A DNA stretch of 64,000 nucleotides, taken from Flavobacterium cheongpyeongense (GTDB taxonomy: Bacteria; Bacteroidota; Bacteroidia; Flavobacteriales; Flavobacteriaceae). A program made the position numbers and the translations under genes. Positions 8,180-16,340 of this stretch are shown in pieces. The first letter of the stretch is position 1. Each line of letters begins with the position of its first letter. Under the pieces are notes generated by a model. That model made no database searches and was not told the origin of the DNA. It saw only the letters and a list, made by a program, of their open reading frames with translations. The DNA is taken from positions 24,243 to 88,242 of the forward strand of contig NZ_QJHK01000019.1 in assembly GCF_003202435.1 (NCBI RefSeq), given 5' to 3'.

Positions 8180-8287
8180 CTAAGATAGAGTTTCTTTTGA
8201 TTCCTCACTGCTAAGAATGGCATTTTTGTTTTGCAATAAAACCGAAGCCACTCCATTTCCTGTTTTCCCAAATCCGATTAGTCGCAT
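8180..8287 (-). pseudogene. N-terminal remnant of a DapB-like (dihydrodipicolinate reductase) gene
   Basis: A 35-codon frame reads MRLIGFGKTGNGVASVLLQ, then NKNAILSSEESKETL and a stop. The start carries the Gly-rich nucleotide-binding turn GFGKTGNG of DapB-type reductases, but a full enzyme would need over 200 residues. Beyond the stop (lower coordinates, to about 8100) other frames hold short coding-like stretches, consistent with decay. The 7934-8534 gap otherwise holds only AT-rich DNA and, at its right end, the promoter of the next gene. Family assignment rests on this short motif. Confidence 0.5.
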
Positions 8288-8482
8288 TTTAGAATGCTCT
8301 TTAAAAAAATAGATTTTTTTATTGAAAAACAGGTGTTTTCAGAATTATTAACATGTTTTTAAAGCAAAATGATCCTGAAATTATAGTTTAATCAATTTTT
8401 AATTTTTCGTTTCAATATTAAATTATCGCATAAAAAGCTCAATTTTATAATAACTTTTAAAATTCAAAACTAAAATATTATC

Positions 8483-8490
8483 TACCTTTG
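8483..8490 (+). promoter_or_regulatory. Candidate -7 element TACCTTTG for the oxygenase gene
   Basis: TACCTTTG matches TAnnTTTG and lies 45 bases before the ATG at 8535, a usual leader length. The upstream region is very AT-rich and no clear -33 TTG is visible. Confidence 0.5.
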
Positions 8491-8534
8491 TTATACAAGG
8501 TTTTAAACCTTTTTCTTAAATATAAATGTAAAGT

Positions 8535-9485
8535 ATGCAAAACATTCCTAGTGTAGACTTACGTGATTTCCTTTCGGACGACCCGAAACGTAAACAAAAA
8601 TTTGTAAATGAAATCGGCAGTGCATTTGAAAACATTGGCTTCGTAGCCCTAAAAGGTCATTTTTTGGATGATCAGCTGGTAGGCGAACTTTATGGCGAAA
8701 TACGAAAATTTTTCGCCTTGCCATTAGAAACCAAACACAATTATGAAATTCCCGGAATTGGCGGACAAAGAGGTTATGTATCTTTTGGGAAAGAACATGC
8801 CAAAGGGCGCAAAGAGGGAGATCTGAAAGAATTCTGGCATTTTGGCCAGTATGTTGACAAAAACTCGAAATGGGCATCAGAATACCCGGACAATGTTGAA
8901 GTAAAAGAATTACCTCGTTTTAATGAAGTCGGTAAAGAAGCCTACCAAATGCTGGAAAAAACCGGTATTTATGTATTGAGAGCATTAGCTTTGCATCTTG
9001 GTCTGGATGAGTTTTATTTTGATGAATATGCGAAAGAAGGAAATTCCATTTTAAGACCAATTCATTATCCGCCAATTACTTCTGAACCAGAAAATGCTAT
9101 TCGTGCAGCGGCTCACGGAGACATCAACTTAATCACATTATTGATGGGGGCTCAGGGCAAAGGTTTACAGGTTCAAAATCATGGTGGAGAATGGATTGAT
9201 GCCATTGCTCAGGATGATGAATTAGTAATTAATGTTGGAGACATGCTTTCAAGACATACCAACAACAAATTAAAATCTACCATTCATCAGGTTGTAAATC
9301 CGCCAAGAGAATTATGGGGAACTTCGAGATATTCGATTCCGTTTTTTATGCATCCGGTAAGCGATATGCGCCTTGATTGTTTAGAAAACTGTATTGATGC
9401 CGAAAACCCTAAAAAATTTGAGGATATTACGGCCGGAGATTATCTATACGAACGTTTAGTAGATTTAGGTTTAATAAAAAAATAA
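8535..9485 (+). CDS. Isopenicillin N synthase-like 2OG/Fe(II)-dependent oxygenase
   Basis: A 316-residue cytosolic enzyme of the DIOX_N plus 2OG-FeII_Oxy type. The metal ligands His194, Asp196 (AAHGD) and His251 (STIHQV) are present, with Arg265-x-Ser267 (SRYS) in the 2-oxoglutarate-binding position. The N-terminal domain shows GFVALKGH near residues 35-42. Such enzymes hydroxylate or desaturate small metabolites. The bacterial substrate for this subgroup is not known, so a link to antibiotic synthesis should not be assumed. It stands alone, with its own promoter and a terminator at 9507-9548. Confidence 0.85.
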   Translation: MQNIPSVDLRDFLSDDPKRKQKFVNEIGSAFENIGFVALKGHFLDDQLVGELYGEIRKFFALPLETKHNYEIPGIGGQRGYVSFGKEHAKGRKEGDLKEFWHFGQYVDKNSKWASEYPDNVEVKELPRFNEVGKEAYQMLEKTGIYVLRALALHLGLDEFYFDEYAKEGNSILRPIHYPPITSEPENAIRAAAHGDINLITLLMGAQGKGLQVQNHGGEWIDAIAQDDELVINVGDMLSRHTNNKLKSTIHQVVNPPRELWGTSRYSIPFFMHPVSDMRLDCLENCIDAENPKKFEDITAGDYLYERLVDLGLIKK

Positions 9486-9506
9486 ACTCTTAAATCTCAA
9501 TTTTTT

Positions 9507-9548
9507 AAATTCCAAATTCCAATTTAATAGTTTTGGAATTTGGAATTT
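9507..9548 (+). terminator. Terminator hairpin made of a doubled 7-base word
   Basis: AAATTCCAAATTCCAA (9507-9522) pairs perfectly with TTGGAATTTGGAATTT (9533-9548) around a 10-base loop, followed by AATTTTT. Each arm is the word AAATTCC twice. It ends the oxygenase transcript ahead of the SUI1-type gene. Confidence 0.8.
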
Positions 9549-9580
9549 AATTTTTAGAAACTATAAATTATTTTGATAAA

Positions 9581-9913
9581 ATGGACTTTAAAGACCAACT
9601 TAAAAATTTATTTCCTGATCATATTGAATCAAATGAACCAGAAGACGTTCAACAGGAAGATCATGTGCTTTACATTCAGAAAGAGCCTATGATTTGCAAA
9701 TTCGAAAAACGAAAAGGAAAAGCAACAACAATTATCGAAGGTTATCAAGGAAGTGATGAAGATTTTAAAATATTGGCAAAAGAAATCAAAACCAAACTGA
9801 GCGTAGGTGGTACTTTCAAAGATGATTCCATCATTATTCAGGGCGATTACCGTGACAAAATTATGGCAATTTTAAAAGAAAAAGGCTTTAAAACAAAACG
9901 TGTAGGTGGATAA
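9581..9913 (+). CDS. SUI1/YciH-type translation factor
   Basis: A 110-residue protein with an N-terminal acidic part (1-30) and a SUI1 domain from about 33 to 108. The signature KRKGKATTIIEGYQGSDED, then LAKEIKTKLSVGGTFKDDSIIIQGDYRDKI, matches bacterial eIF1-like YciH proteins. These bind the small ribosomal subunit and can bias initiation in vitro; the physiological role in bacteria is uncertain. Length is typical. It is followed by a strong hairpin at 9938-9973, so it is probably transcribed alone or from the start at about 9550. Confidence 0.87.
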   Translation: MDFKDQLKNLFPDHIESNEPEDVQQEDHVLYIQKEPMICKFEKRKGKATTIIEGYQGSDEDFKILAKEIKTKLSVGGTFKDDSIIIQGDYRDKIMAILKEKGFKTKRVGG

Positions 9914-9937
9914 ATAATTTTAAAAAAAAGTTTAAAA

Positions 9938-9973
9938 TTTCCGGTTTTACAACTTGAAACGTAAAACCGGAAA
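9938..9973 (+). terminator. Hairpin downstream of the SUI1-type gene
   Basis: TTTCCGGTTTTAC (9938-9950) and GTAAAACCGGAAA (9961-9973) pair perfectly over 13 bp with a 10-base loop. It lies inside the possible TTG-initiated extension of the phosphorylase frame and so supports the later ATG at 10008 as the true start. The T-run is poor, so termination may be partial. Confidence 0.65.
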
Positions 9974-10007
9974 CTTAGTCTCTCTTCTTAACTTAGCAAC
10001 TAAAAAA

Positions 10008-10877
10008 ATGATCCAGGCGTCAGAATTAATACTCAATCCAGACGGAAGTGTTTATCACTTAAACCTTCGTCCCGAACATATAGCTCAAGACATAATTTTC
10101 GTGGGAGATCAAAACAGGGTGGAGAAAATCACTCAGTTTTTTGATTCTATTGAATTTACAACACAAAAAAGGGAATTTAAAACCCAAACCGGAATTTACA
10201 AAGGCAAAAGAATTACGGTAATGTCAACCGGAATTGGTCCCGATAATATTGATATTGTTTTAAACGAATTGGACGCTTTGGTCAATATTGACCTGCAAAC
10301 CCGTTTACCGAAAAAAGAACTGACTTCATTAAATATTATCAGAATCGGAACTTCGGGTTCTTTGCAGCCTGATATTCCAATAGATAGTTTTGTTATGTCG
10401 AAATTCGGATTAGGATTAGATAATATGCTTCGCTCTTATCTGATTGATGAAGTTTCACAGAATGCTATTGAAGACGCTTTTATCATGCATACCAATTGGG
10501 ATATCCGAAAAGGAAGACCATATGTAATACCGTGTTCAGAAACATTAGAAAAAAGTATCGAATCGGATCAGATTTTTAAAGGGATTACCGCTACAGCCGG
10601 AGGTTTTTATGGCCCTCAGGGAAGGGTATTGCGTTTAAAGATTCAGGATGAAGATTTAAACAGCAAAATGGATAATTTCAATTTCAATGACAACCGAATT
10701 ACCAATTTAGAAATGGAAACAGCCGCAATTTACGGACTTTCGGCATTATTAGGTCATAATGCTTTGTCGTTGAATGCGATTATTGCCAATCGTGCCTCGG
10801 GAACTTTCAGCGAAGATCCATACAAAGCCGTTGATGAGTTGATAGCATATACGTTGAATAAATTGGCTGATAAATAA
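10008..10877 (+). CDS. Nucleoside phosphorylase (PNP/UDP family)
   Basis: I start this at the ATG at 10008, giving 289 residues (MIQASELILNPDGSVYHLNL). The frame is open back to a TTG at 9954, but that part is a hairpin. The Gly-rich STGIGPDNIDIVLNEL phosphate-binding motif, IIRIGTSGSLQPDIP, and the EMETAAIYGL substrate-binding segment near the C-terminus place it in the PNP_UDP_1 superfamily, closest in outline to uridine phosphorylases. It cleaves nucleosides with phosphate in the cytosol. The stop overlaps the start of the next small gene by one base (TAATG), so they are translationally linked. Confidence 0.85.
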   Translation: MIQASELILNPDGSVYHLNLRPEHIAQDIIFVGDQNRVEKITQFFDSIEFTTQKREFKTQTGIYKGKRITVMSTGIGPDNIDIVLNELDALVNIDLQTRLPKKELTSLNIIRIGTSGSLQPDIPIDSFVMSKFGLGLDNMLRSYLIDEVSQNAIEDAFIMHTNWDIRKGRPYVIPCSETLEKSIESDQIFKGITATAGGFYGPQGRVLRLKIQDEDLNSKMDNFNFNDNRITNLEMETAAIYGLSALLGHNALSLNAIIANRASGTFSEDPYKAVDELIAYTLNKLADK

Positions 10878-11140
10878 TGTTTGGTTTTATAATTGATCAT
10901 ATCATTTTTCAGCCTGTAAGAAAATTTACATTAGGCATGGGTGGTTTATTTAGATGGTGCTTTTTTCAAGTTTTAAATGTTTCTATCGAAAAAAGATATC
11001 CTACAAGTTTAGAGTACTATTGGGATAATGATAGTGAAAAAATTGACAAAAATGGATTCACAACAGCTCAGAAAAATTTATTTGCCGGATTTATGCTTTT
11101 TATTTGTTTTATAATTTTAATTGAAAAAACAGAAGGATGA
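10877..11140 (+). CDS. Small membrane-associated hypothetical protein
   Basis: An 87-residue protein with a hydrophobic N-terminal part (FIIDHIIFQPVRKF...WCFFQVLNVSI) and one clear C-terminal membrane helix at about residues 66-83 (NLFAGFMLFICFIILIE). It sits in a tight run: its ATG overlaps the phosphorylase stop and its end overlaps the VOC gene start by four bases (ATGA). This implies co-translation but reveals no role. Family not recognised. Confidence 0.65.
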   Translation: MFGFIIDHIIFQPVRKFTLGMGGLFRWCFFQVLNVSIEKRYPTSLEYYWDNDSEKIDKNGFTTAQKNLFAGFMLFICFIILIEKTEG

Positions 11141-11523
11141 CGTTAAGAGTCGCACGACACACGAATGATATGGAAGCAATTGCAAACTTCTACATCAATA
11201 TATTGGGTTTTGAGCGTTTGGGTGGATTTGAAAATCACAATAATTATGATGGTATTTTTATTGGGAAACCTGGTTTAGACTGGCATTTTGAATTTACACA
11301 ATCAGAAACAAAAGCTGATCATAAATTTGATAAAGATGATATAATTGTACTTTATCCGGATACAATTAGAAAATATAATATGTTACTTGAAAGCCTATTA
11401 GGGAATGGTATTACGAAGATAACTGCAATAAATCCATATTGGAATGAAAATGGACAAATGTTCCTGGATCCAGATGGTTATCGTATTGTGATTTCATCTT
11501 TAAAAGCTACAAAATTAAATTAG
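11137..11523 (+). CDS. VOC-fold (glyoxalase/bleomycin-resistance-like) protein
   Basis: A 128-residue protein. The two beta-alpha-beta-beta-beta modules run about 1-60 and 70-122: MEAIANFYINILGFERLGGF at the start and NPYWNENGQMFLDPDGYRIVI at the end, the second being the usual FxDPDG signature. YycE-like single-domain VOC proteins look like this. They may bind a metal or a small molecule; the reaction is unknown. It overlaps the preceding small gene by four bases and is followed three bases later by the DUF4265 gene, so all four genes from 10008 to 12000 probably form one transcript. Confidence 0.82.
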   Translation: MTLRVARHTNDMEAIANFYINILGFERLGGFENHNNYDGIFIGKPGLDWHFEFTQSETKADHKFDKDDIIVLYPDTIRKYNMLLESLLGNGITKITAINPYWNENGQMFLDPDGYRIVISSLKATKLN

Positions 11524-11526
11524 AGA

Positions 11527-12000
11527 ATGGCAGAAACACACACAAAAGTCCTATTTAGATATTATAGTGATTTATTAGAAGATACGGTTGTAGAAACTAT
11601 GTGGGCAGAAATTATCGATTTAGAAAAAGGATATTTTAAACTGGATAATATTCCGTTTTTCGGACCTTTAATTGCCACAGACGATATTTTCTACGCTGAA
11701 TATGACAAAGATGAAGAAAAACTGGTTTACAGAAAAACGATAGAAAGCTTTGGAAACTCCATTCTTCAGGTTGTAATTTTAGAAAAAGGATTTGATAAGG
11801 AAATAATACGAGAAGAACTAAAATCAATTAATTGTGCCTCAGAAGGGCTAAATGAAACTTTATTTGCTGTAGAAGTTCAGAAGGATATAGATTATTCGAT
11901 TGTAAAAGATCTTTTAAGCCAATACGAGTTACAGGAAATTATAGAATTTGCAGAACCGTGTCTTTCAGAAAAACACAGAACCGATTTATTAAAAAACTAA
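11527..12000 (+). CDS. DUF4265 domain protein
   Basis: A 157-residue soluble protein. The opening TKVLFRYYSDLLEDTVVETMWAE, then YFKLDNIPFFGPLIATDDIFYAEYD, is the DUF4265 pattern as I remember it, where the first part is a beta-rich domain of unknown function. These proteins often lie in small operons and in polymorphic-toxin neighbourhoods as possible immunity proteins, but no toxin gene is seen here. It begins three bases after the VOC gene stop. I give no function. Confidence 0.72.
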   Translation: MAETHTKVLFRYYSDLLEDTVVETMWAEIIDLEKGYFKLDNIPFFGPLIATDDIFYAEYDKDEEKLVYRKTIESFGNSILQVVILEKGFDKEIIREELKSINCASEGLNETLFAVEVQKDIDYSIVKDLLSQYELQEIIEFAEPCLSEKHRTDLLKN

Positions 12001-12046
12001 ACAAACATCAAATACGACAACCAACTTAACTTAAACTTAAACCCAA

Positions 12047-12898
12047 ATGAAAACTGTAAAAATTGTAGGTGTTCCCGAGCACTTCAATTTACCATGGCAA
12101 CTCTGCATTGAAAATGGCGAATTTGAAGCTGAAAATATTGATTTGCAATGGAAAAATATTCCAGAAGGTACTGGTAAAATGTGCCAAATGCTGCGTGATG
12201 GTGAAGCTGACATTGCTGTAATTTTAACCGAAGGCATTATAAAAGATATTGTTGCCGGAAATCCAAGTAAAATTGTGCAGATTTACGTGCAATCGCCTTT
12301 AATCTGGGGAATACACGTAGCGGCAAAATCAGATTTTAAAACCATAAAAGATCTTAAAAATAAAAAAGTTGCGATTTCAAGACCCGGATCCGGATCGCAA
12401 TTAATGGCTTACGTAAATGCGGACGAGCAAGGCTGGGAAACAGATAATTTAGATTTTGAAATTATTAATACCATAGATGGTGCTGTTGAAGCTTTAACAA
12501 ATGGTACCGCTGATTACTTTATGTGGGAACGTTTTATGACCAAACCTCTTGTCGATCAGGGAATTTTCAGACGTGTAGGCGATTGTCCAACTCCATGGCC
12601 TTCGTTTGTGATTACGGTTCGGGACGAGTTTTTGAAAAAAAATCTAAAAATCGTGGAGAAAATCCTTAAAATCATTAACAGTACCACACACGATTTCACA
12701 CAAATTCCTGACATTGATCAGACATTAGCCGATATTTTCAGTCAAAAACTGGAAGATATTCAGGAATGGTTAAAACTAACACAATGGTCACAAAAAAATC
12801 TAACCGAAAAAACATTTATTAAGATTCAAAATCAGTTATTTGATCTGGGTATTATTGATAAAAAAAGTACTTTTGCTGAAACCGTAAAAGCGATGTAG
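12047..12898 (+). CDS. Substrate-binding protein, SsuA/NMT1-like, without signal peptide
   Basis: A 283-residue type-2 periplasmic-binding-protein fold: KIVGVPEHFNLPWQLCIENGEF at the start, EADIAVILTEGIIKDIV, and the AISRPGSGSQLMAYV ligand-contact loop near residues 109-123. Members bind sulfonates, aromatic acids or pyrimidine precursors for ABC importers. Unusually, there is no signal peptide or lipobox and no permease or ATPase nearby, so it may act in the cytosol as an enzyme or sensor, like some THI5-type proteins. It is on the same strand as the transglutaminase gene, 21 bases ahead of it. Confidence 0.75.
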   Translation: MKTVKIVGVPEHFNLPWQLCIENGEFEAENIDLQWKNIPEGTGKMCQMLRDGEADIAVILTEGIIKDIVAGNPSKIVQIYVQSPLIWGIHVAAKSDFKTIKDLKNKKVAISRPGSGSQLMAYVNADEQGWETDNLDFEIINTIDGAVEALTNGTADYFMWERFMTKPLVDQGIFRRVGDCPTPWPSFVITVRDEFLKKNLKIVEKILKIINSTTHDFTQIPDIDQTLADIFSQKLEDIQEWLKLTQWSQKNLTEKTFIKIQNQLFDLGIIDKKSTFAETVKAM

Positions 12899-12919
12899 AA
12901 AACACTGCTTTTTAATGCT

Positions 12920-13852
12920 ATGATAAAATTTCCAAAAATTGACTTTCCGCAATTAAAATCCAGGTTACAGGTAAAATCGCCCTGGGACAGGATTATCATT
13001 ATGATACTCAGTCTTTTGATTACGATTCCGGTTTTTATCATACTGCATCAAAACCTGATCGACTTAAAATGGCCTTTTAATTTAGACAGGGTATTTATTT
13101 TTATAATCGTTTTTACCGTCCTTTTCTTTCTGCTGATGTTGTTACGCACCATCATTATCATTTGTATTGTTCTCTATCTGCTTGTATTATTTTATGGAAG
13201 TGTCATTGGAAATTATGGTTTTTCCGAAATATCAGAAGACTATAATTCCATGATTTACACCATGTCAGACAATCCTTTTCCTCAGGATATTATTGTAGCA
13301 AAACTACTTCCGTTTCCTAATAAATCAAAAATTATAAATGCCATAGAATATCAGAACCCAAAGGTTCGTAATTTTGCTATTATGGCTACTACAAAGCATT
13401 TCAGGGGCATAAAAGGATATTCAGATTACAGAACCATCATTCAGTGTTTTGCCGTTTTTAAAGAAATCAATAATCGATGGAATTACGTTAACGACCCAAA
13501 AGAAGGCGATTATATTGCTACAGCAAGTGAATCATTAGAATATTTTTCAGGAGACTGTGACGATCATTCAATTTTGATGGCTGCTGCGATCCGGGCCATT
13601 GGTGGAACGCCAAGGTTAATTCATACCAAAGGACATATTTATCCTGAAATATTGATTGGATCGTTAATTGACCTTGAAAAAGTCAATTACCTAATTAAAA
13701 ATGTACTGTTTGTAAAAGAAAGTAAAGGAAAAAAAATACACTATCACATCGATGAACGAGGTCAGGTCTGGATGAACCTTGATTATACGGCAAAATATCC
13801 GGGCGGTCCCTTTTTATTTGAAGAAATTTTAGGGGCTTTAACGCTTAATTAG
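12920..13852 (+). CDS. Transglutaminase-like membrane protein
   Basis: A 310-residue protein with two or three N-terminal membrane helices (about 25-43, 57-76 and 78-95) and a C-terminal transglutaminase-like domain. The catalytic triad is present: Cys213 in FSGDCDDHS, His239 in KGHIYPE and Asp288 in WMNLDYT. Such proteins are usually papain-like proteases or cross-linking enzymes acting outside the inner membrane. The start ATG at 12920 lies 21 bases after the preceding stop. A terminator hairpin at 13865-13902 follows. Confidence 0.82.
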   Translation: MIKFPKIDFPQLKSRLQVKSPWDRIIIMILSLLITIPVFIILHQNLIDLKWPFNLDRVFIFIIVFTVLFFLLMLLRTIIIICIVLYLLVLFYGSVIGNYGFSEISEDYNSMIYTMSDNPFPQDIIVAKLLPFPNKSKIINAIEYQNPKVRNFAIMATTKHFRGIKGYSDYRTIIQCFAVFKEINNRWNYVNDPKEGDYIATASESLEYFSGDCDDHSILMAAAIRAIGGTPRLIHTKGHIYPEILIGSLIDLEKVNYLIKNVLFVKESKGKKIHYHIDERGQVWMNLDYTAKYPGGPFLFEEILGALTLN

Positions 13853-13864
13853 GATTCATTTAAT

Positions 13865-13902
13865 ATAAGCCTTTCAGGGTTTTGAACCACTGAAAGGCTT
13901 AT
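13865..13902. terminator. Bidirectional terminator at the end of the his operon
   Basis: ATAAGCCTTTCAG (13865-13877) pairs with CTGAAAGGCTTAT (13890-13902); GGTT/AACC extends it inside the loop apart from a bulged A. T-rich tracts lie on both sides, so it can end both the transglutaminase transcript and the leftward his operon. Confidence 0.85.
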
Positions 13903-13920
13903 TTTTATTGAATTTCAAAT

Positions 13921-14517
13921 CTACTTCTGACGTTTCTTTAAAACATCAACCACATCATTCAGTTGAAAACCTTTAGCCTGCAACAGAATAAGGTAATGAA
14001 AAAGCAAATCAGCACTTTCACTAAGGAATAAATCATCGTTATCGTCTTTGGCTTCAATAACCACTTCTACTGCTTCCTCTCCAACTTTTTGGGCGATTTT
14101 ATTAATTCCTTTTTCGAATAGTGAAGCTACATAACTTTTCTCCGAATCAGCATTTTCCCTGCGGGTTTTGATTGTATTTTCTAACTGATAAATAAAACCA
14201 TAATTTTCCTTATTCTCTTCCTGCCAACAGGTATCAGCTCCAGTATGACAAGTTGGCCCAACAGGTTTCGCCTGGATTAAAAGCGTATCGCCATCACAGT
14301 CGTTTTTGATACTGACCAGATTCAAAAAGTTACCACTTTCCTCTCCTTTTGTCCAAAGTCTTTGTTTGGAACGGCTGAAAAAAGTTACTTTCTGGGTTTC
14401 GATTGTTTTTTGAAGTGATTCTTCATTCATATATCCCATCATTAGGACATTTTTCGTTTCTGAATCCTGAATAATCGCCGGAATAAATCCGTGGGAACTT
14501 TTGATATCTATTTCCAT
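13921..14517 (-). CDS. hisIE: Bifunctional phosphoribosyl-AMP cyclohydrolase / phosphoribosyl-ATP pyrophosphatase
   Basis: A 198-residue fusion. Residues 1-105 are HisI: SRSKQRLWTKGEESGN, the DCDGD metal-binding segment and the VGPTCHTGADTC zinc motif. Residues 110-198 are HisE, with EKSYVASLFEKGINKIAQKVGEEAVE. It performs the second and third steps of histidine synthesis: hydrolysis of PRATP to PRAMP, then opening of the adenine ring. It is the last gene of the operon. The fusion is common in enterobacteria and Bacteroidota. A hairpin at 13865-13902 follows it. Confidence 0.95.
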   Translation of the reverse strand: MEIDIKSSHGFIPAIIQDSETKNVLMMGYMNEESLQKTIETQKVTFFSRSKQRLWTKGEESGNFLNLVSIKNDCDGDTLLIQAKPVGPTCHTGADTCWQEENKENYGFIYQLENTIKTRRENADSEKSYVASLFEKGINKIAQKVGEEAVEVVIEAKDDNDDLFLSESADLLFHYLILLQAKGFQLNDVVDVLKKRQK

Positions 14518-14618
14518 ATTAGTCTAAAGTTGTAAAGCCCAAAGTCTTAAAGTTAAAACTACATTCGGACTTCTATATTGTTATTTTTATTGTTTAAATC
14601 TTTCTTCTTGACTCTATT
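14518..14618. repeat. hisF-hisIE spacer with repeated-word inverted repeat
   Basis: The left half reads AGTCTAAAGTTGTAAAG...AAAGTCTTAAAGTT and the right half CTAAAGTCTAACTTC; words of the type AAAGTC/GTCTAAAG recur. Some can pair to form an imperfect hairpin in the his transcript. No ORF is present. Confidence 0.5.
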
Positions 14619-15374
14619 CTAAAGTCTAACTTCAATATTATTATTTTTAAGTTCTTGTTTTAAGGCTTTTATTTCGATTTCTTTAAAATGAAAAACACTC
14701 GCTGCCAAAGCTGCATCTGCCTTTCCTAGTTTAAAAGAATCCACAAAATGCTGAATATTTCCCGCACCTCCTGAAGCAATAATCGGAATATTAATCAACT
14801 CTGATAATTTTGCCAAAGCCTCGTTTGCAAAACCATTTTTAGTTCCGTCATTGTCCATTGAGGTAAATAAAATTTCGCCTGCTCCGCGTTCTGCTACTTC
14901 AACTGCCCAATCGAATAAATTTAATTCTGTTGGCACTTTTCCACCCACCAAATGCACGATCCATTGTCCGTCGATTTGTTTGGCATCGATAGCAACCACA
15001 ACACACTGACTTCCAAATTTTTGAGCCAAATCGTTAATCAATTGCGGATTTTTTACAGCCGATGAATTAATAGAAACCTTATCAGCACCATTATTCAATA
15101 AAATTTCAACGTCTTCGACAGACGAAATTCCACCACCAACCGTAAACGGAATATTGATTTTCTCCGCCACACTTCGCACCATATTCACTAACGTTTTTCT
15201 TCGCTCTTCCGTTGCCGAAATATCCAGAAAAACCAACTCATCCGCACCTTCTGCCGAGTAAATTTCGGCCAGTTCTACCGGATCTCCGGCATCACGTAAA
15301 TCTACAAAATTAACACCTTTTACGGTTCTTCCGTTTTTTATATCCAAACAAGGGATGATTCTTTTTGCTAACAT
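14619..15374 (-). CDS. hisF: Imidazole glycerol phosphate synthase, cyclase subunit
   Basis: A 251-residue (beta/alpha)8 barrel. MLAKRIIPCLDIKNGRTVKGVNFVDL is the canonical start, with Asp11 as a catalytic acid; the second catalytic Asp is in VVVAIDAKQIDGQW near residue 130. Phosphate-binding Gly motifs (FTVGGGI, IIASGGAG) are present. It closes the imidazole ring using ammonia from HisH, giving IGP and AICAR. Transcribed in the his operon after hisA, with an 80-base spacer. Confidence 0.96.
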   Translation of the reverse strand: MLAKRIIPCLDIKNGRTVKGVNFVDLRDAGDPVELAEIYSAEGADELVFLDISATEERRKTLVNMVRSVAEKINIPFTVGGGISSVEDVEILLNNGADKVSINSSAVKNPQLINDLAQKFGSQCVVVAIDAKQIDGQWIVHLVGGKVPTELNLFDWAVEVAERGAGEILFTSMDNDGTKNGFANEALAKLSELINIPIIASGGAGNIQHFVDSFKLGKADAALAASVFHFKEIEIKALKQELKNNNIEVRL

Positions 15375-15454
15375 TTATCTAATGTGTTAATTAGATAATT
15401 AGTCAATTAGATAATTTTTGCATTGTGTATAAATTATCTAATTATCTCATTATC
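15375..15454. repeat. hisA-hisF spacer with TTAGATAATTAG word repeats
   Basis: AATTAGATAATTT (15405-15417) pairs with AAATTATCTAATT (15431-15443). Further copies of the same word lie at 15389-15400 and on the other arm, running to the hisA stop. A hairpin in the transcript is likely. No ORF. Confidence 0.65.
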
Positions 15455-16213
15455 TCATTTTCTAATTATGTAGTTCTCCAGTTGTTTCAGCGTAATTCTT
15501 CCTTCGTAAATCGCTTTTCCTATTATTGTTCCCTCACAACCTAATTCGGCTAATTTTGGGAGTTCATCAAATGTTGAAATTCCACCAGAAGCAATTAATT
15601 TTATTCCTTCTGCTAACTTCTCGACTCCGCTCGAAGTGACAGAACATTCATTGATTATTTTTTTATACAAATCAAAACTAGGCCCTTCAAGCATACCGTC
15701 TTTTGCAATATCAGTACAAATAACGTATTGAATTCCTTTGGCTTGATAATCCTGAATAAACGGAATCAATTCTTCTTCTGAATCTTCCAGCCAGCCTGAA
15801 ACCGCGATTTTTTCATCTTTGGCATCAGCACCTAAAATGATTTTATCCGAACCGTATTCTGAGATCCATTTTTCGAAAATTGTTCTGTTTTTCACTGCAA
15901 TACTTCCGCCTGTAATTTGGTTTGCGCCGCTTTCAAAGGCAATTTTCAGATCAGAATCGGCTTTTAACCCGCCTCCAAAATCAATTTTTAAACTAGTTTG
16001 CGTAGCAATTTGCTCCAAAATTTTATAATTCACAATTTTACTCGATTTTGCTCCGTCAAGATCTACCAAATGCAGATATTCGATTCCGTGAGCTTCAAAT
16101 GATTTCGCAACTTCAAGCGGGTTTTCGTTATAAATTATTTTGGTATCGTAATCGCCTTTTGACAAGCGAACACATTTTCCTTCAATGATATCTATGGCTG
16201 GTATTATTCTCAT
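15455..16213 (-). CDS. hisA: ProFAR isomerase (1-(5-phosphoribosyl)-5-[(5-phosphoribosylamino)methylideneamino]imidazole-4-carboxamide isomerase)
   Basis: A 252-residue half-barrel-duplicated TIM barrel, the paralogue of hisF. MRIIPAIDIIEGKCVRLSKGDYDTK carries catalytic Asp8, and GADAKDEKIAVSGW the second acid near residue 129. IDFGGGLK and LIASGGIS are the phosphate-binding loops. It performs the Amadori rearrangement that yields PRFAR for HisHF. It lies between hisH and hisF in the operon. The family and role are certain. Confidence 0.96.
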   Translation of the reverse strand: MRIIPAIDIIEGKCVRLSKGDYDTKIIYNENPLEVAKSFEAHGIEYLHLVDLDGAKSSKIVNYKILEQIATQTSLKIDFGGGLKADSDLKIAFESGANQITGGSIAVKNRTIFEKWISEYGSDKIILGADAKDEKIAVSGWLEDSEEELIPFIQDYQAKGIQYVICTDIAKDGMLEGPSFDLYKKIINECSVTSSGVEKLAEGIKLIASGGISTFDELPKLAELGCEGTIIGKAIYEGRITLKQLENYIIRK

Positions 16214-16340
16214 TTATTTAAGTCTTAAAGTTTGAAAGGCTAAAGTCGTAAAGGCTTGATTTTTGATTCTCGATTAACGATTTTTGATTTCAGATATTTT
16301 AAAATTGATATTGTAATTGATTTTTGATATTTATATTGAA
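16214..16340. repeat. hisH-hisA spacer with three copies of GATTTTTGAT
   Basis: The 10-mer GATTTTTGAT occurs exactly at 16258-16267, 16279-16288 and 16319-16328, and the left part has TAAAGTC/TAAAG words. This is the longest spacer of the operon (127 bases). No ORF is present. Confidence 0.6.

Noticed and set aside
9954..10007. A TTG-initiated extension of the nucleoside phosphorylase
   Set aside because: The extension contains half of a 13-bp perfect hairpin and the region before the ATG at 10008 has no homologous look; the ATG is the natural start.
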